Shown piece by piece: positions 29,193 through 40,159 of a stretch of 45,999 nucleotides of DNA; the stretch's first letter is position 1, and each line of letters starts with the position of its first letter. Source of the DNA: an uncultured bacterium (GTDB lineage Bacteria > Pseudomonadota > Gammaproteobacteria > Burkholderiales > CAIKXV01); assembly GCA_903873475.1 (NCBI GenBank), contig CAIQON010000284.1, forward strand, positions 1 to 45,999. The letters run 5' to 3'. Both the position numbers and the translations under genes were made by a program. Under the pieces are notes generated by a model. The model was not told the origin of the DNA, made no database searches, and saw nothing but the letters and a program-made list of their open reading frames with translations.

Positions 29193-30599
29193 ATGAACCT
29201 GCCGCTGCAGCTCGACATCCCCTATCGCGCCTCGGCGCTCGATCTCTATTCGCCAGTGGCCGGCGAGCCCTGGGCGATGCTCCTGGACAGCCATGCCGGG
29301 CGCGCGCATCCGCTCGCGCGGTTCGATATCGTGGTCGCCGATCCGGCGGTCACGATGGTCACACGGGGCGGCATCACCGAGATCGAACGCCATGGCGACC
29401 CGTCGCGCGCACCTGCGCTCGACCTCGCGCAGGGAGATCCATTCTCGCTGCTGCGCCGGGAACTCGCCCGGGCCGGCACGGCTGCCGCACCGACCAGCGC
29501 CGATCTGCCTTTCGCCGGCGGCGCGCTGGGCTACCTCGGCTACGATCTGGCGCGCCGGATCGAGCGCCTGCCCTCGATCGCGCAGGACGACCGGCACTGG
29601 CCCGAACTTGCGGTGGGCATCTACCGCTGGGCGGCGCTCACCGATCACTCGGCACGGCGCAGCGTGCTGGCGGTCGCCGATCCGGATGCGCTCGGCGCCG
29701 ATGCGATCGACCGGCTGCGTGCGCTGTTCTCGCAGGACGCGATCGGCGATCCGTTGGCCGGGCAATGCCCGGCGCGCATCGAAGGCGTCACGTCGAACCT
29801 GACCGAAGCGGGCTATCGCGAGCGCTTCGATCGGGTGGCGCGCTACATCCGGGATGGCGACGTCTACCAGGTGAACCTCGCGCAGCGTTTCAGCGCGGCG
29901 TACGCAGGCGATCCGCTCGCGCTGTACCGGCGCTTGCGCGAACGCGCATCCGGTCCGTGCAGCGCCTTCCTCGACCTGCCGTTCGGGCAGGTGCTGTCGG
30001 TATCGCCCGAACGCTTCCTGCAGGTGCGCGACGGCCGGGTGGAGACACGGCCGATCAAGGGGACACGGCCGCGCCACCCCGATCCTGCCGCCGATGCGGC
30101 GGCAATCGAGGAACTGTCGGCGAGCGGCAAGGATCGCGCCGAGAACGTGATGATCGTCGACCTGCTGCGCAACGACCTCGGCCGCTGCTGCCGCACCGGC
30201 AGCGTGTCGGTACCCAGTCTGTTCGCGGTCGAGAGCTTTGCCTCGGTGCACCACCTGGTGAGCACCGTTGCCGGTGAACTGGACGAGACGCGCGACGTGC
30301 TCGACCTGCTGCGCGGCGCGTTTCCCGGCGGGTCGATCACCGGCGCCCCGAAACTGCGCGCGATGCAGATCATCGAGGAACTGGAACCGCACCGTCGCGG
30401 CGTGTATTGCGGGACGATCGGCTACATCGGCTTCGACGGCGCCGCCGACCTCAACATCGCGATCCGTACCGCGACGCTGCGCGACGGCCAGGTCGACTTC
30501 TGGGCCGGTGGCGGCATCGTCTCCGACTCCGACGCCGGGCTCGAGTACGCCGAGACGCTGGCCAAGGCAGCCGCCTTCCTCGAGCTGGCCGACGGCTGA
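29193..30599 (+). CDS. pabB: Aminodeoxychorismate synthase component I
   Basis: Chorismate-binding domain with GDVYQVNLAQRF, VETRPIKGTRPR, GSITGAPKLRAMQIIEELEP. Confidence 0.92.
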   Translation: MNLPLQLDIPYRASALDLYSPVAGEPWAMLLDSHAGRAHPLARFDIVVADPAVTMVTRGGITEIERHGDPSRAPALDLAQGDPFSLLRRELARAGTAAAPTSADLPFAGGALGYLGYDLARRIERLPSIAQDDRHWPELAVGIYRWAALTDHSARRSVLAVADPDALGADAIDRLRALFSQDAIGDPLAGQCPARIEGVTSNLTEAGYRERFDRVARYIRDGDVYQVNLAQRFSAAYAGDPLALYRRLRERASGPCSAFLDLPFGQVLSVSPERFLQVRDGRVETRPIKGTRPRHPDPAADAAAIEELSASGKDRAENVMIVDLLRNDLGRCCRTGSVSVPSLFAVESFASVHHLVSTVAGELDETRDVLDLLRGAFPGGSITGAPKLRAMQIIEELEPHRRGVYCGTIGYIGFDGAADLNIAIRTATLRDGQVDFWAGGGIVSDSDAGLEYAETLAKAAAFLELADG

Positions 30600-30650
30600 A
30601 GGCGCGGCTGGACGTCACGCCGGTCGGTCAGCTGCACGTCCGGCGCGCCT
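30600..30650. repeat. Interrupted inverted repeat in the convergent pabB/GGDEF gap
   Basis: AGGCGCG(30600-30606)...GGACGT(30610-30615)...ACGTCC(30636-30641)...CGCGCCT(30644-30650). Confidence 0.7.
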
Positions 30651-30652
30651 GG

Positions 30653-33600
30653 TCATCCATCGGCGATGAGCGAGGCGTTCCGCCTGGGTGGCCGTATGAC
30701 CAGCGCCCTGGGCTTCTGTACGCCATAGCCCTGGGCATAGTCGACGCCGATCTGGCGCAGCTTCTCGATGATGCGTTCGTTCTCCGCGTACTCGGCGATG
30801 GTCCGGATACCCATCACCTGTCCGATGCGGTTGATCGCCTCGACCATCGCGCAGTCGATGGGGTCTTCGATCATGTCCTTCACGAAGCTGCCATCGATCT
30901 TCAGGTAGTCGACCTTCAGGTTCTTCAGGTAGGCGAACGACGACATGCCGCTGCCGAAGTCATCCAGTGCGAAGCTGCACCCGGAGGCGTTGAGCTCCGA
31001 GATGAAGCGGCTCGCCAGGTTCAGGTTGGCGATGGCCGCGGTTTCCGTGATCTCGAAGCACAGCGCCGACGGGGGGACGCCGCTCGAGCGCAACTGGTCG
31101 CGGATGAAGGCCACCAGCGTCTCGTCCGACAGCGAGGTACCCGACAGGTTGATGCCGCATACCGGCAGCAACGCGCCCGACACGCCTATCTCATCGGCCA
31201 GCCACTCGAGCGTGTGCTGGATCACCCAGCGGTCGATCTGCAGCATCATGTTGTAGCGCTCTGCAGCCGGGATGAAGGCGCCCGGTGGCGTGATGTTGCC
31301 GTTTTCATCGATCAGCCGAAGCAGTATCTCGAAGTGCGGCGCCGTGCCAGCCAGGCCCGGTTGCAGCGGCACGATCGGCTGTGCATGCAGGCGCAGGCGG
31401 TCCTGCTCCATGGCGGTATTCAGGCGCGAGACCCAATGCATCTCGCCCCGGCGCTGCGCGAGTTCCGCATCGTCAGGGCGGAAGACGTGCACGCGGTTGC
31501 GGCCACGCTCCTTCGCTGCATAGCAGGCGGTATCGGCGGCCGACATGACGGAGGCCGAGGTGCCCGACGTCTGGTCGACCGCGACCAGGCCGATGCTGGC
31601 GCCGATGATGAAGGACTTGCCTTCCCACATGAACCGGTAGTCGCGCACCGACTGCACGATCGCGTTGGCGATCCTGCGCGACTGCTCGGGCGGGCAGTCC
31701 TCGAGCAGCAGGCCGAACTCGTCGCCACCCAGGCGCGCCAGCGTGTCGCGCTTGCGCATCCGTTCCTGGAGTCGCGTGGCGAGTTCGCGCAGCAACTGGT
31801 CGCCGGCGGCGTGCCCGCAGGTGTCGTTGACCACCTTGAACTGGTCGAGGTCGAGGTAGGCCAGAGCGTGCGGGCCGGGTTCCTCGGCCATGGTGTCCAG
31901 GAGGCGCGTGAGCCGGCGCTCGAACTCGAACCGGTTGATCAGCCCGGTCAGCGCGTCGTGGGTGGCCTGGTAGGAGACCTGCTGCGCGATGCGCCGCTGC
32001 TGGGTCATGTCATGCAGTACCAGCACGACGCCGGTGATGCCGCTGTCGTTGTTGCGCAGCGGGGCAGCCGAGGCATCGACGAACAGTTCAGCGCCGTCGC
32101 CGCGCTCGAGCAAATGCTGGTCGCTGAGTTCCACCAGCGCGTTGCGCAGCAGGCACTCGCCGACCAGATCGAGCGGCCGGGCACGCTGCATTTCATGCGA
32201 GATGTGGCACAGGTCGCGGAACGGGCGGCCGAGCACCTGCGCCGATTGCACGCCGAGCAGCGTCTCGGCCACCGGGTTCAGGTACTCGACGAGGCCCTCG
32301 GCATCGGTCGTGATCACTGCATCACCGATCGAGGCCAGCGTGACCTCGACGCGCCGCTTCTCGCGGCGTAAAGCCTCTTCCGTGTGCTTGAGGTCGGTGA
32401 TGTCCATGAAGGCTGCGACCGCGCCGCTCGGCTTGCCTTCCTTGTCCAGCAAAGGCGTCGCGTTGCCGTACACGGTGCGTACGCGGCCATCCTTGAACAC
32501 CAGCTGCTGTTCGAAGTCGCGCACCTCGATGCCGAGCCCGGCCGCCACCTGCATCGGCAACTCGTAGGGCGCGATCTCGACATGGCTCTTGAAGGCCTGC
32601 GCATCGACGGGCAACAGTTCCGGCGGCGAGGCGAGGTTGCCGCTCGCGGCGGGCGCTGCATCGAGCAATGCGTACGACGCGCGGTTGCCGGTGATGCGCG
32701 TGCCGTCCGGGTCATGCGCGATCCAGACCGCGACCGGGACGGCATCGAGCACCGCCGCCAGTTCGGCGGCCTTCGCGCGCTCGCGCTGCTCGCTCTCCAC
32801 CAGGGCCGCCTGCGCGCGCTTGCGCTCGGTGACGTCGCGCACGATGCCCTGCAGCAGTGTCTCGCCGTCCAGTTCCAGCCGCGACAGGGAGACCTCGGCG
32901 TCGAAGGTCGTTCCATCACGCCGCCGAAATTCCCAATCGAAACCCTGTGCCGCGCCGGACAGTGCCAGTGCGCTGTGTAGCGCGAATCCTGCCGCCGATG
33001 GCGTACCGTCAGCCTGCGACTCTGGCAGCAGCAGCGCATGGGCATGCCCGACCAGTTCTTCGCGCGAGCGTCCGAACACCACGAGCGCCTTTGGGTTGCA
33101 ATCGACGATGGTGTCGGCATCGGTGCGGATAAGTACCAGGGCATCGTGCGCGAGGTCGAACATCGTGCGCAACTTGCGCTCGCTGTCGGCCAGCGCGCGC
33201 TTCGAAGCCTCGCGGTCGGTGATGTCCTGCACGGTGCCTATCATGCCGCGCGGCCTGCCGCCGGCGTCGTACTGCAGCAGCGCACGGGCCGACATCACCC
33301 GTTCGCGGCCGTCGGGCAGCAGGGTGCGGTAGTCGACCTGGAACTCGCCGCCCTTTTCCAGCACCCGGGCGCGTTCATCGATCACGCGCTGGCGGTCGTC
33401 GGGGTGCACGAAATGCGGCGAGCCGGATACCGTCGGCGTGAAGGCGTCCGGCGCCACGCCGAAGATGCGGTACAACTCGTCCGACCATTGCATCGAGCCG
33501 CGAACGAAGTCGTGATGCCAGCTGCCGACGCGCCCGACGCGCTGCGCGAGCAGCAGGTTCGATTCTCTCTCGCGCATGCCGGCCTCGGCTTCGCGTCGCT

Positions 33601-34432
33601 CGCTCTCGCGCCGCTCCAGCGAGCTCGCCATCTGGTCGAAGGCATGCGCGGCCACCTGCAACTCGGATGCGCCCGAGTGCAATGCACTGCGGGCCTGCAG
33701 GTTTCCGCTGCCGATCTGGCGCGAGACTTCGGCCAGCCTGTCGAGAGGCCGCAGGAGAAGCAGGTCAAGGCCCACCCATGCGGCCAGTATCGAAAGCGAG
33801 GCCAGCAGCGCCAGCGTGAAGAGATCGTCGCGCAGGTTCCGTCCAATGGCGCGTATCGGCGCCTCGACAGGCAGGCCGACCACCAGATAGGCACCGCCGG
33901 CGGTCGCCTGCAGCGGCAGGCTGGCGTATGCACGGGTAACGCCATCGGTGTCTTCGGCTACCAGCGTGGAGGAGGCATCCTTGCCCGTGGCGAGGCGCAG
34001 TTGCGGCGCCAGTGCCCAGCGAGACCCAGCGCGCGAGGTCTCTGGATGCATCGCCAGCAGCGTGTCCCGGGCATCGAATATCGCGATGGTGGCGGTCGCC
34101 GGCAAGCGGTTGCTCAGCGCGATGTCTCCGAGCACTCGCGGATGCGCCAGCGCATGGGTCACCGAGCCGACCGTGCCGTCTGCCGAGTCCACCGGGCGCG
34201 CGTTCTCTGCTGCCACTTCACGCTCGCGCAGGGCCCCTTGCAGCACCTGGGCCGCCTCCTGCTGCAGCGTGGTCATCGCCTGCCGCCGTTGCTGCGCATG
34301 CGTGTACAGCATGTGCAGCAGTACCGGCAGCATCGTGAGCAGCAGGATGCCCAGGAAACGCGCGCGAATCGAACCCGCGCGAGCGAATGGCGGTTGCGGC
34401 GGTTCGTGGTCTCTGTGTCGAGGCTGGGCCAT
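30653..34432 (-). CDS. Membrane-anchored HAMP-PAS(n)-GGDEF-EAL signalling protein
   Basis: N-terminal TM/sensor region, several PAS/PAC blocks, [14 protein letters not shown] (I-site plus GGDEF), EAL-like [36 protein letters not shown]. Confidence 0.93.
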   Translation of the reverse strand: MAQPRHRDHEPPQPPFARAGSIRARFLGILLLTMLPVLLHMLYTHAQQRRQAMTTLQQEAAQVLQGALREREVAAENARPVDSADGTVGSVTHALAHPRVLGDIALSNRLPATATIAIFDARDTLLAMHPETSRAGSRWALAPQLRLATGKDASSTLVAEDTDGVTRAYASLPLQATAGGAYLVVGLPVEAPIRAIGRNLRDDLFTLALLASLSILAAWVGLDLLLLRPLDRLAEVSRQIGSGNLQARSALHSGASELQVAAHAFDQMASSLERRESERREAEAGMRERESNLLLAQRVGRVGSWHHDFVRGSMQWSDELYRIFGVAPDAFTPTVSGSPHFVHPDDRQRVIDERARVLEKGGEFQVDYRTLLPDGRERVMSARALLQYDAGGRPRGMIGTVQDITDREASKRALADSERKLRTMFDLAHDALVLIRTDADTIVDCNPKALVVFGRSREELVGHAHALLLPESQADGTPSAAGFALHSALALSGAAQGFDWEFRRRDGTTFDAEVSLSRLELDGETLLQGIVRDVTERKRAQAALVESEQRERAKAAELAAVLDAVPVAVWIAHDPDGTRITGNRASYALLDAAPAASGNLASPPELLPVDAQAFKSHVEIAPYELPMQVAAGLGIEVRDFEQQLVFKDGRVRTVYGNATPLLDKEGKPSGAVAAFMDITDLKHTEEALRREKRRVEVTLASIGDAVITTDAEGLVEYLNPVAETLLGVQSAQVLGRPFRDLCHISHEMQRARPLDLVGECLLRNALVELSDQHLLERGDGAELFVDASAAPLRNNDSGITGVVLVLHDMTQQRRIAQQVSYQATHDALTGLINRFEFERRLTRLLDTMAEEPGPHALAYLDLDQFKVVNDTCGHAAGDQLLRELATRLQERMRKRDTLARLGGDEFGLLLEDCPPEQSRRIANAIVQSVRDYRFMWEGKSFIIGASIGLVAVDQTSGTSASVMSAADTACYAAKERGRNRVHVFRPDDAELAQRRGEMHWVSRLNTAMEQDRLRLHAQPIVPLQPGLAGTAPHFEILLRLIDENGNITPPGAFIPAAERYNMMLQIDRWVIQHTLEWLADEIGVSGALLPVCGINLSGTSLSDETLVAFIRDQLRSSGVPPSALCFEITETAAIANLNLASRFISELNASGCSFALDDFGSGMSSFAYLKNLKVDYLKIDGSFVKDMIEDPIDCAMVEAINRIGQVMGIRTIAEYAENERIIEKLRQIGVDYAQGYGVQKPRALVIRPPRRNASLIADG

Positions 34433-34688
34433 GGACGGAAAAAGGGATGGGCAGCGACCTGCTGCTGTTGCATGGGGTCTATGTCCGCTTTCGGACTGAC
34501 GGCAACGATCGTATTAACGGCTCGCCCGACAGAATCTGAAGGCTCGAACCGACGTGCAGCAGCGCCCGGGAGAGGCCGCCGAAGCACGCCGCTGGCCCGC
34601 GCGCTGGATCCAGACCCACAAGTCGGACATGCTATCCTCTCTTCGCATGTCGCGGACCGTTTTCCGCCGGCACCGACGAGGAGGGGCG

Positions 34689-35078
34689 ATGGCCACGGTG
34701 GAACTGACCGACGCGAATTTCGAGCAGCTCATCACCCGCAACGAAAAGGTGATCATCGATTTCTGGGCACCCTGGTGCGGCCCGTGCCGGCAATTCGCGC
34801 CGCTGTTCGAGGCGGCGTCGGAGAAGCATCCCGACTTCGTGTTCGCCAAGGTCAACTCGGACGAGGAACAGGCGCTCGCCGGCCAGTTCGGCATCCGCTC
34901 GATTCCGACCCTGATGGTGTTCCGCGAACAGGTGATCCTGTTCAGCGAAGCCGGCGCGCTGCCCGCGCCACAGCTCGATGCGCTGCTCGAGCAGGCACGC
35001 ACGCTCGACATGGCCGAGGTGCACCGCGAGATCGCCGCGCGCAGCGACGGCGAAGGGCCGGAAGCCGGCCCTGCCTGA
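34689..35078 (+). CDS. Thioredoxin family protein
   Basis: VIIDFWAPWCGPCRQFAPLFEAAS, SIPTLMVFREQ. Confidence 0.93.
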   Translation: MATVELTDANFEQLITRNEKVIIDFWAPWCGPCRQFAPLFEAASEKHPDFVFAKVNSDEEQALAGQFGIRSIPTLMVFREQVILFSEAGALPAPQLDALLEQARTLDMAEVHREIAARSDGEGPEAGPA

Positions 35079-35213
35079 GCCACGTCGGCATGGCAAGGGC
35101 GGCACCGGCCGGTGTATCGTCTGTGCCGCCGATGACCAGGCCGGCGCGGTCCCCGGCCAGCGCATCCCGGGTGCCGCGGTCGTTTCGGCAGACCTGATGC
35201 ACTGGAGATCGAC

Positions 35214-35912
35214 ATGGTGACCATCCGCAGGAGCAACGAGCGTGGGTATGCACACCACGGCTGGCTTGAAGCGCGTCACTCGTTCTCGTTTGCCGGCTAC
35301 CACGACCCCGAGCACATGGGCTTTGGCCCGCTGCGCGTGATCAACGAAGACCGGGTGCAGGCCGGGCGCGGTTTCGGCAGCCATGGGCATCGCGACATGG
35401 AAATCATCACCTGGATCCTCGGTGGCGCGCTGGCGCATCGCGACAGCATGGGCAACGGCTCGACCATCCGGCCCGGCGACGCGCAGCGGATGAGCGCGGG
35501 TACCGGCGTGATGCACAGTGAGTTCAATCCGTCGGCGGACGAGCCGACGCACCTGCTGCAGATCTGGATCGAGCCGGACCGTCTCGGCGTCGAGCCCGGC
35601 TATGAAGAGGCGCATTTCCCACCCGAAACCCGGCAGGGCCGGCTGCGGCTGATCGCGTCGAACGACGGCCGCGACGGTTCGGTGAGAATCCACCAGGACG
35701 CGGCGGTATACGCGACGCTGCTCGACGGCGACGAGGTGCTGAAGCAGGCGGTCGCTGCCGGACGCCGCATCTACGTGCATGTCGCACGCGGCGAGGTGAC
35801 ACTGAACGGGCACCCGTTGTCGGCCGGTGATGCACTGAAGGCCGAGGGCGAGCGCGAACTGGTGCTCGAACGGGGTCGCGGTGCCGAGGTACTTTTGTTC
35901 GACCTTCCATGA
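35214..35912 (+). CDS. Pirin family protein (YhhW-like)
   Basis: ARHSFSFAGYHDPEHMGFGPLRVINEDRVQAGRGFGSHGHRDMEIITWIL...MHSEFNPS. Confidence 0.94.
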   Translation: MVTIRRSNERGYAHHGWLEARHSFSFAGYHDPEHMGFGPLRVINEDRVQAGRGFGSHGHRDMEIITWILGGALAHRDSMGNGSTIRPGDAQRMSAGTGVMHSEFNPSADEPTHLLQIWIEPDRLGVEPGYEEAHFPPETRQGRLRLIASNDGRDGSVRIHQDAAVYATLLDGDEVLKQAVAAGRRIYVHVARGEVTLNGHPLSAGDALKAEGERELVLERGRGAEVLLFDLP

Positions 35913-35964
35913 CCCGGCCCGACCTTGCGTCGGCGCCGCCCGGGCGCTACCTCACGGAGACACG

Positions 35965-36417
35965 GTGAAATCCGACCACGACCCTGAACCACGCAGCAGC
36001 TTCCTCGCGCGCTACGGCACCCTTGCCGCGCGCCTGCTGTTCGCGCCGCTGCTGCTCGGCTATGCCGCGATGAAGGTGCGTGCGCTGATGGGCAGCGTGC
36101 AGGCCGACGCGCTGCAGTCGTTTCCGATGGCGCAGGTCGCGCTCTACCTCACCATCCTGGTCGAGTTCGCGGGCGGGATGATGCTGGTGCTCGGCTACCG
36201 GACGCGGCTCGCCGCTGCCGCGGTGATCGTGCTGTTCGTCGGCGTGACTGCCCTGATGCTGCCGATGGTCGGCGCGCCTGGCGGCATGGGCATGGCGTAT
36301 GTCGACCAGATCATCAAGAACCTTGCTTTCATCGGTGGGCTGATGCTGCTGGCCGTGCATGGGGCGGGGCCGGTGAGCCTGGATGCGCGTGCAGCCCGCT
36401 TGAAAACGTCGCGTTGA
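35965..36417 (+). CDS. DoxX family membrane protein
   Basis: Four hydrophobic helices, RLLFAPLLLGYAAMKV..., LVEFAGGMMLVLGYRTRLAA. GTG start inferred. Confidence 0.82.
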   Translation: MKSDHDPEPRSSFLARYGTLAARLLFAPLLLGYAAMKVRALMGSVQADALQSFPMAQVALYLTILVEFAGGMMLVLGYRTRLAAAAVIVLFVGVTALMLPMVGAPGGMGMAYVDQIIKNLAFIGGLMLLAVHGAGPVSLDARAARLKTSR

Positions 36418-36428
36418 CCCGGCCTGGC

Positions 36429-38009
36429 TCAACCGTACAGAACCTTCGGCAGCCAGGTCGCGAGCCCAGGAAAATACCAGACCAGGAACATGCAGGCTGA
36501 CTGGATCGCCACGAAAGGGACGATCCCGCGGTAGATGTCGCCGGTGGTGACCTCGGGTGGCGCGACCCCTCGCAGGTAGAACAGCGAGAAGCCGAACGGT
36601 GGCGTGAGATAGCTCGTCTGCAGGTTGATGCCGATCAGGATCGCCAGCCACACCGGGTCGACGTCCATCTTCAGCAGCACCGGCGCGGCCAGCGTCACCA
36701 CGATGAAGATGATCTCGAACGGGTCCAGGAAAAACCCGAGTACGAAGATGATCGCCATCACCACGAACAGTGCGCCATCGGCGCCGCCCGGCATCGCGTT
36801 CAGGAACTCGTGCACCAGGTTTTCGCCGCCCAGCCGCGAAAAAACCACCGAGAACACGCTGGCACCGAAGAAGATCACGAACACCATGCCGGTGATCACC
36901 AGGCTGGATGTACCGGTCTCGGACAATGAACGAACGCATTGCGCGCGGGTGCCGCGCAGCAGCAGTGCCCAGGCAAGCAGCCCGATCAGCAGCACCACTG
37001 CCAGCGTGAGCAGGCCCAGCGCACCGGCTACGAGATCGACGATCGCCAGCAATGCCAGCAGCGCGATCCAGAACCAGAAGTTGAAGCGCTCGACCCGTTC
37101 CGGCGACAGGCTGCGCGAATACCACTCCGACAGCATGCGCACCAGCATCAGCACCAGCGCGCCGACCGCGCCGACCGATGCCGACTCGGTCGGCGTCGCC
37201 ACGCCGGCGATGATCGAACCGAGCACTGCGACGATCAGCAGCAGCGGTGGCACCAGCGCGATCACCACGCGGCGCGGCAGCGAGGCTTTCTGCGCTGCAT
37301 CGAGCACCAGCGCCGGCGCGGTATGCGGCAGGAAGAACGCGCGTCCGCCCACCCAGAGGATGTAGAGACCGGCGAGCAGCAGGCCGGGCAGGAAGGCGCC
37401 GGCGAACAGGTCGCCAACCGATAGTGTTTCGGGCTGGAAGTTGCCCTTGGCCATCTGTGCCTGGCTGTAGGCGCTCTGCAGCACCACCGCCAGCACCACC
37501 AGGATGGTCGAAGGCGGGATGATCTGCCCGAGCGTTCCGGAGGCACAGATCAGGCCGCTTGCCATCCGCTTGTCGTAGCCGGCGGCGAGCATCGAGGGCA
37601 GGCTGATCAGGCCCATGGTCACGACGGTCGCGCCGACGATGCCGGTCGATGCGGCGAGCAGCGTGGCGACGATGATCGCCGAGATGCCCAGGCCGCCGCG
37701 CACCGGGCCGAACAGCTGGCCCATGGTGGTCAGCAGGTCTTCCGCGATCTTCGAGCGTTCGAGCAGCACGCCCATCACCACGAACAGCGGTACCGCGATC
37801 AGCACGTCGTTGGTGAGGATGCCCCAGTAGCGCAGCGGCAGCGAGTTGAAGTAGCTCAGGTCGAACACGCCGAGCGACCAGCCGAGCACCGCGAACAGCA
37901 CCGCGACGCCCGGCAGCGTGAACGCGACCGGATAGCCGAGCATCAGGATGAACACGATCGATGCGAACAGCGCGACCGCGAGGATCTCTCCGAGCAGGAC
38001 AGCATCCAT
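36429..38009 (-). CDS. TRAP transporter large permease (DctM-like)
   Basis: MDAVLLGEILAVALFASIVFILMLGYPVAFTLPGVAVL..., IPLFV-type VPLFVVMGVLLERS, GTLGQIIPPSTILVV, ending after TPPFGFSLFYLRGVAP. Confidence 0.94.
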   Translation of the reverse strand: MDAVLLGEILAVALFASIVFILMLGYPVAFTLPGVAVLFAVLGWSLGVFDLSYFNSLPLRYWGILTNDVLIAVPLFVVMGVLLERSKIAEDLLTTMGQLFGPVRGGLGISAIIVATLLAASTGIVGATVVTMGLISLPSMLAAGYDKRMASGLICASGTLGQIIPPSTILVVLAVVLQSAYSQAQMAKGNFQPETLSVGDLFAGAFLPGLLLAGLYILWVGGRAFFLPHTAPALVLDAAQKASLPRRVVIALVPPLLLIVAVLGSIIAGVATPTESASVGAVGALVLMLVRMLSEWYSRSLSPERVERFNFWFWIALLALLAIVDLVAGALGLLTLAVVLLIGLLAWALLLRGTRAQCVRSLSETGTSSLVITGMVFVIFFGASVFSVVFSRLGGENLVHEFLNAMPGGADGALFVVMAIIFVLGFFLDPFEIIFIVVTLAAPVLLKMDVDPVWLAILIGINLQTSYLTPPFGFSLFYLRGVAPPEVTTGDIYRGIVPFVAIQSACMFLVWYFPGLATWLPKVLYG

Positions 38010-38587
38010 CAGGCGGCCCCTCCGGTGTCCCCGGGCTGCCCGCGCAGCGCGACCAGCGAGCGGCAGACCAGCGACACACCCTGCAGCCCGACCAGCGCCA
38101 CGAAAACGAGGAAGGTGCCTTTCAGCAAGTACAGCCGCGGCAGGCCGTCGGCATACTGCGAGGCCTCGTTCATCTTCAGCGAACTGGCGAAGAACGGCCA
38201 GCCGTAGGCGGCCATCATCCAGAGGAAGGGCGCCATGAACACGACGGTGCCGAACAGGTCGACCATCGCCTTGCGCCGTTCCGACATGCGCGCATAGAAC
38301 ATGTCGATGCGCACGAAGCCGCCCTTGAGCAGGCAGTACCCCGCACCGAACATGATCGCCGCCGCATGCGTCCACATGTACAGCTCCTGCAGCCAGGTCA
38401 TGCCGATACCCAGCGCGTAGCGCAGGTAGACGGTGGCGAAGCAGATCACCACCGTTGCCAGGAACAGCACGGCGGTGGTTCGGCCGATGCGATCGTTCAG
38501 CGCGTCGATCCTGTCGGCGGTGCCTAGCAGCAGGCGCTCAGCGCGCACCGGCCCGATCCGACGAGAGGTGCGGTGCCGCTCAGACAT
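38009..38587 (-). CDS. TRAP transporter small permease (DctQ-like)
   Basis: RYALGIGMTWLQELYMWTHAAAIMFGAGYCLLKGGFVRIDMFY; overlaps large-permease start. Confidence 0.92.
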   Translation of the reverse strand: MSERHRTSRRIGPVRAERLLLGTADRIDALNDRIGRTTAVLFLATVVICFATVYLRYALGIGMTWLQELYMWTHAAAIMFGAGYCLLKGGFVRIDMFYARMSERRKAMVDLFGTVVFMAPFLWMMAAYGWPFFASSLKMNEASQYADGLPRLYLLKGTFLVFVALVGLQGVSLVCRSLVALRGQPGDTGGAA

Positions 38588-39692
38588 ACTTGAACTTGAG
38601 CGAGCGTGCATTGAACATCGCGCGGTCGGATACCTCCGTCAGCGCCGACGTCGTGTTGCGCGCCGAGAAGTAGGCATCGAAGATCTTCCTGCCGAGCGGA
38701 TCGAGCTTCGCGCGCTCATCGACCAGCAGTTCGCCGGCCGCGGTGCCGAGCGCGGCGAGGATCTCGTCGGGCAGGCGCAGGAACTTGATGCCGTGCTTCT
38801 GGCGCAGGGTGTCGGCAGCGCGTGCATTGATCCAGTTGTACTCGGCCAGCATGTCCTGATGGCACGACTGGCAGGCGTGTTCGACGATCGCCTTCAGCGA
38901 CGGCGACAGCGCGTTCCACGCCTTCTGGCTCACGATCGCCTGCTGGATCGCTCCCTGCTTCTGGATGCCGGGCCAGTAGTAGAACTTGCAGACCTGGTGG
39001 AAACCGAGGGCCATGTCGTTCGCCGGCCCGGTGAACTCGGCGGCATCGAGCGCACCCGACTGCAGGGCCGGGAACACGTCGCCTGGCGCCATCAGGGTCG
39101 GCACCGCACCGACGCGGCGGATCATCTCTGCGCCCAGCCCCGGCATGCGCATACGCACGCCCTTCAGGTCGGCGACGGTGCGCAGTTCCTTCTTGAACCA
39201 ACCGAACGGCGGCGTACCGATGTTGCCCACCGCGAAGCTCTTGACGCCGAACTGACCGGACAGTTCGTCCCACAGTTCCTGCCCGCCGCCGTACTCGAGC
39301 CAGGCCACGTGTTCGGTGTAGCTCATGCCGAACGGTGCGCTGAAGAAGTAGCCGAACGCGCGATGCTTGCCCAGGTGGAAGCCGGGTGTGTCGTGCGCCA
39401 TCTCGGCGGTGCCGTTCTGGACCGCCTCGAAGGTCTGCAGGCCCGGCACCAGTTCACCGGCGGCGAACACGCGTACGGTCAGCCGGCCTTCGGACATCTG
39501 GGTGATGCGCTGGGCCAGGCGCTCGGCCCCCGTACCCAGGCCCGGCAGGCCCTTCGGCCATGCGGTCACCATCCTCCACTCGATCCGGCCCTGGCTGATC
39601 GCGGGCGCGGATACGGTCGCAGCGGCGGTGGTGGTCGCTGCAAGGACGGCCGCCTTGCCGGCGGACTTGTTGAGGAAGGAGCGACGGTTCAT
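38580..39692 (-). CDS. TRAP transporter substrate-binding protein (DctP/TakP-like), Tat-type signal
   Basis: MNRRSFLNKSAGKAAVLAATT (twin-Arg), FGYFFSAPFGMSYTEHVAWLEYGGG, KGVRMRMPGLGAEMIRRVGAVPTLM. Confidence 0.93.
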   Translation of the reverse strand: MNRRSFLNKSAGKAAVLAATTTAAATVSAPAISQGRIEWRMVTAWPKGLPGLGTGAERLAQRITQMSEGRLTVRVFAAGELVPGLQTFEAVQNGTAEMAHDTPGFHLGKHRAFGYFFSAPFGMSYTEHVAWLEYGGGQELWDELSGQFGVKSFAVGNIGTPPFGWFKKELRTVADLKGVRMRMPGLGAEMIRRVGAVPTLMAPGDVFPALQSGALDAAEFTGPANDMALGFHQVCKFYYWPGIQKQGAIQQAIVSQKAWNALSPSLKAIVEHACQSCHQDMLAEYNWINARAADTLRQKHGIKFLRLPDEILAALGTAAGELLVDERAKLDPLGRKIFDAYFSARNTTSALTEVSDRAMFNARSLKFKYV

Positions 39693-39720
39693 GCGAGTCT
39701 CCGGTGGGGTGGTGGGTGGT

Positions 39721-40044
39721 TCAGCCGCGTGGCGAAGCCATCTGCTCGACCGTGCCGCGCGCGTTGTCGGTCAGCGCGAACACGGTGAAGAATTCGATCT
39801 CCGGTTCCATGCCGTAGCGTTCGACGATGCCGGCGCGCCACGGGCCGGTGTAGAACGCCTTGGCAGCGTCCAGCGACTGCCACTGGTAGACACCACCGGC
39901 GGTGCCCGACTCGCTCCAGATGAAGTGCTTGCTGATCAGCCCGGGTACCTCGCCGAAGCCGGGGGCGATCATGTTGAAATGGGCGAGGCAGGCGTCATGG
40001 TCGATCGAGGGTGGCAGGCGGTAGCGGACGATGGCGGTGATCAT
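39721..40044 (-). CDS. Small YdhR-like putative monooxygenase (dimeric alpha/beta barrel)
   Basis: MITAIVRYRLPPSIDHDACLAHFNMIAPGFGEVPGLISKHFIWSESGTAGGVYQWQSLDAAKAFYTGPW. Confidence 0.78.
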   Translation of the reverse strand: MITAIVRYRLPPSIDHDACLAHFNMIAPGFGEVPGLISKHFIWSESGTAGGVYQWQSLDAAKAFYTGPWRAGIVERYGMEPEIEFFTVFALTDNARGTVEQMASPRG

Positions 40045-40147
40045 GGACGGGCCTTGGTAGTCGATGTGTGGTGCACTTTGTATATGATGTGGTCCAGTGT
40101 GGTGCGTCGAACTGGGCGTTTTGTTCGGTCAGGCGTGGTTTTATTGC

Positions 40148-40159
40148 CTTGCATGCAAG
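40148..40159. promoter_or_regulatory. Candidate operator: perfect 12-bp palindrome CTTGCATGCAAG upstream of the GntR gene
   Basis: Palindrome read directly in the relatively AT-rich divergent intergenic region. Confidence 0.4.

Noticed and set aside
30407-32371. 654-aa plus-strand ORF opposite the GGDEF-EAL gene
   Set aside because: Antisense shadow; the opposite strand has strong GGDEF, EAL and PAS motifs.
33038-35197. 719-aa plus-strand ORF spanning the 5' part of the GGDEF gene and thioredoxin
   Set aside because: Out of frame with thioredoxin and antisense to the PAS protein; no domain signal.
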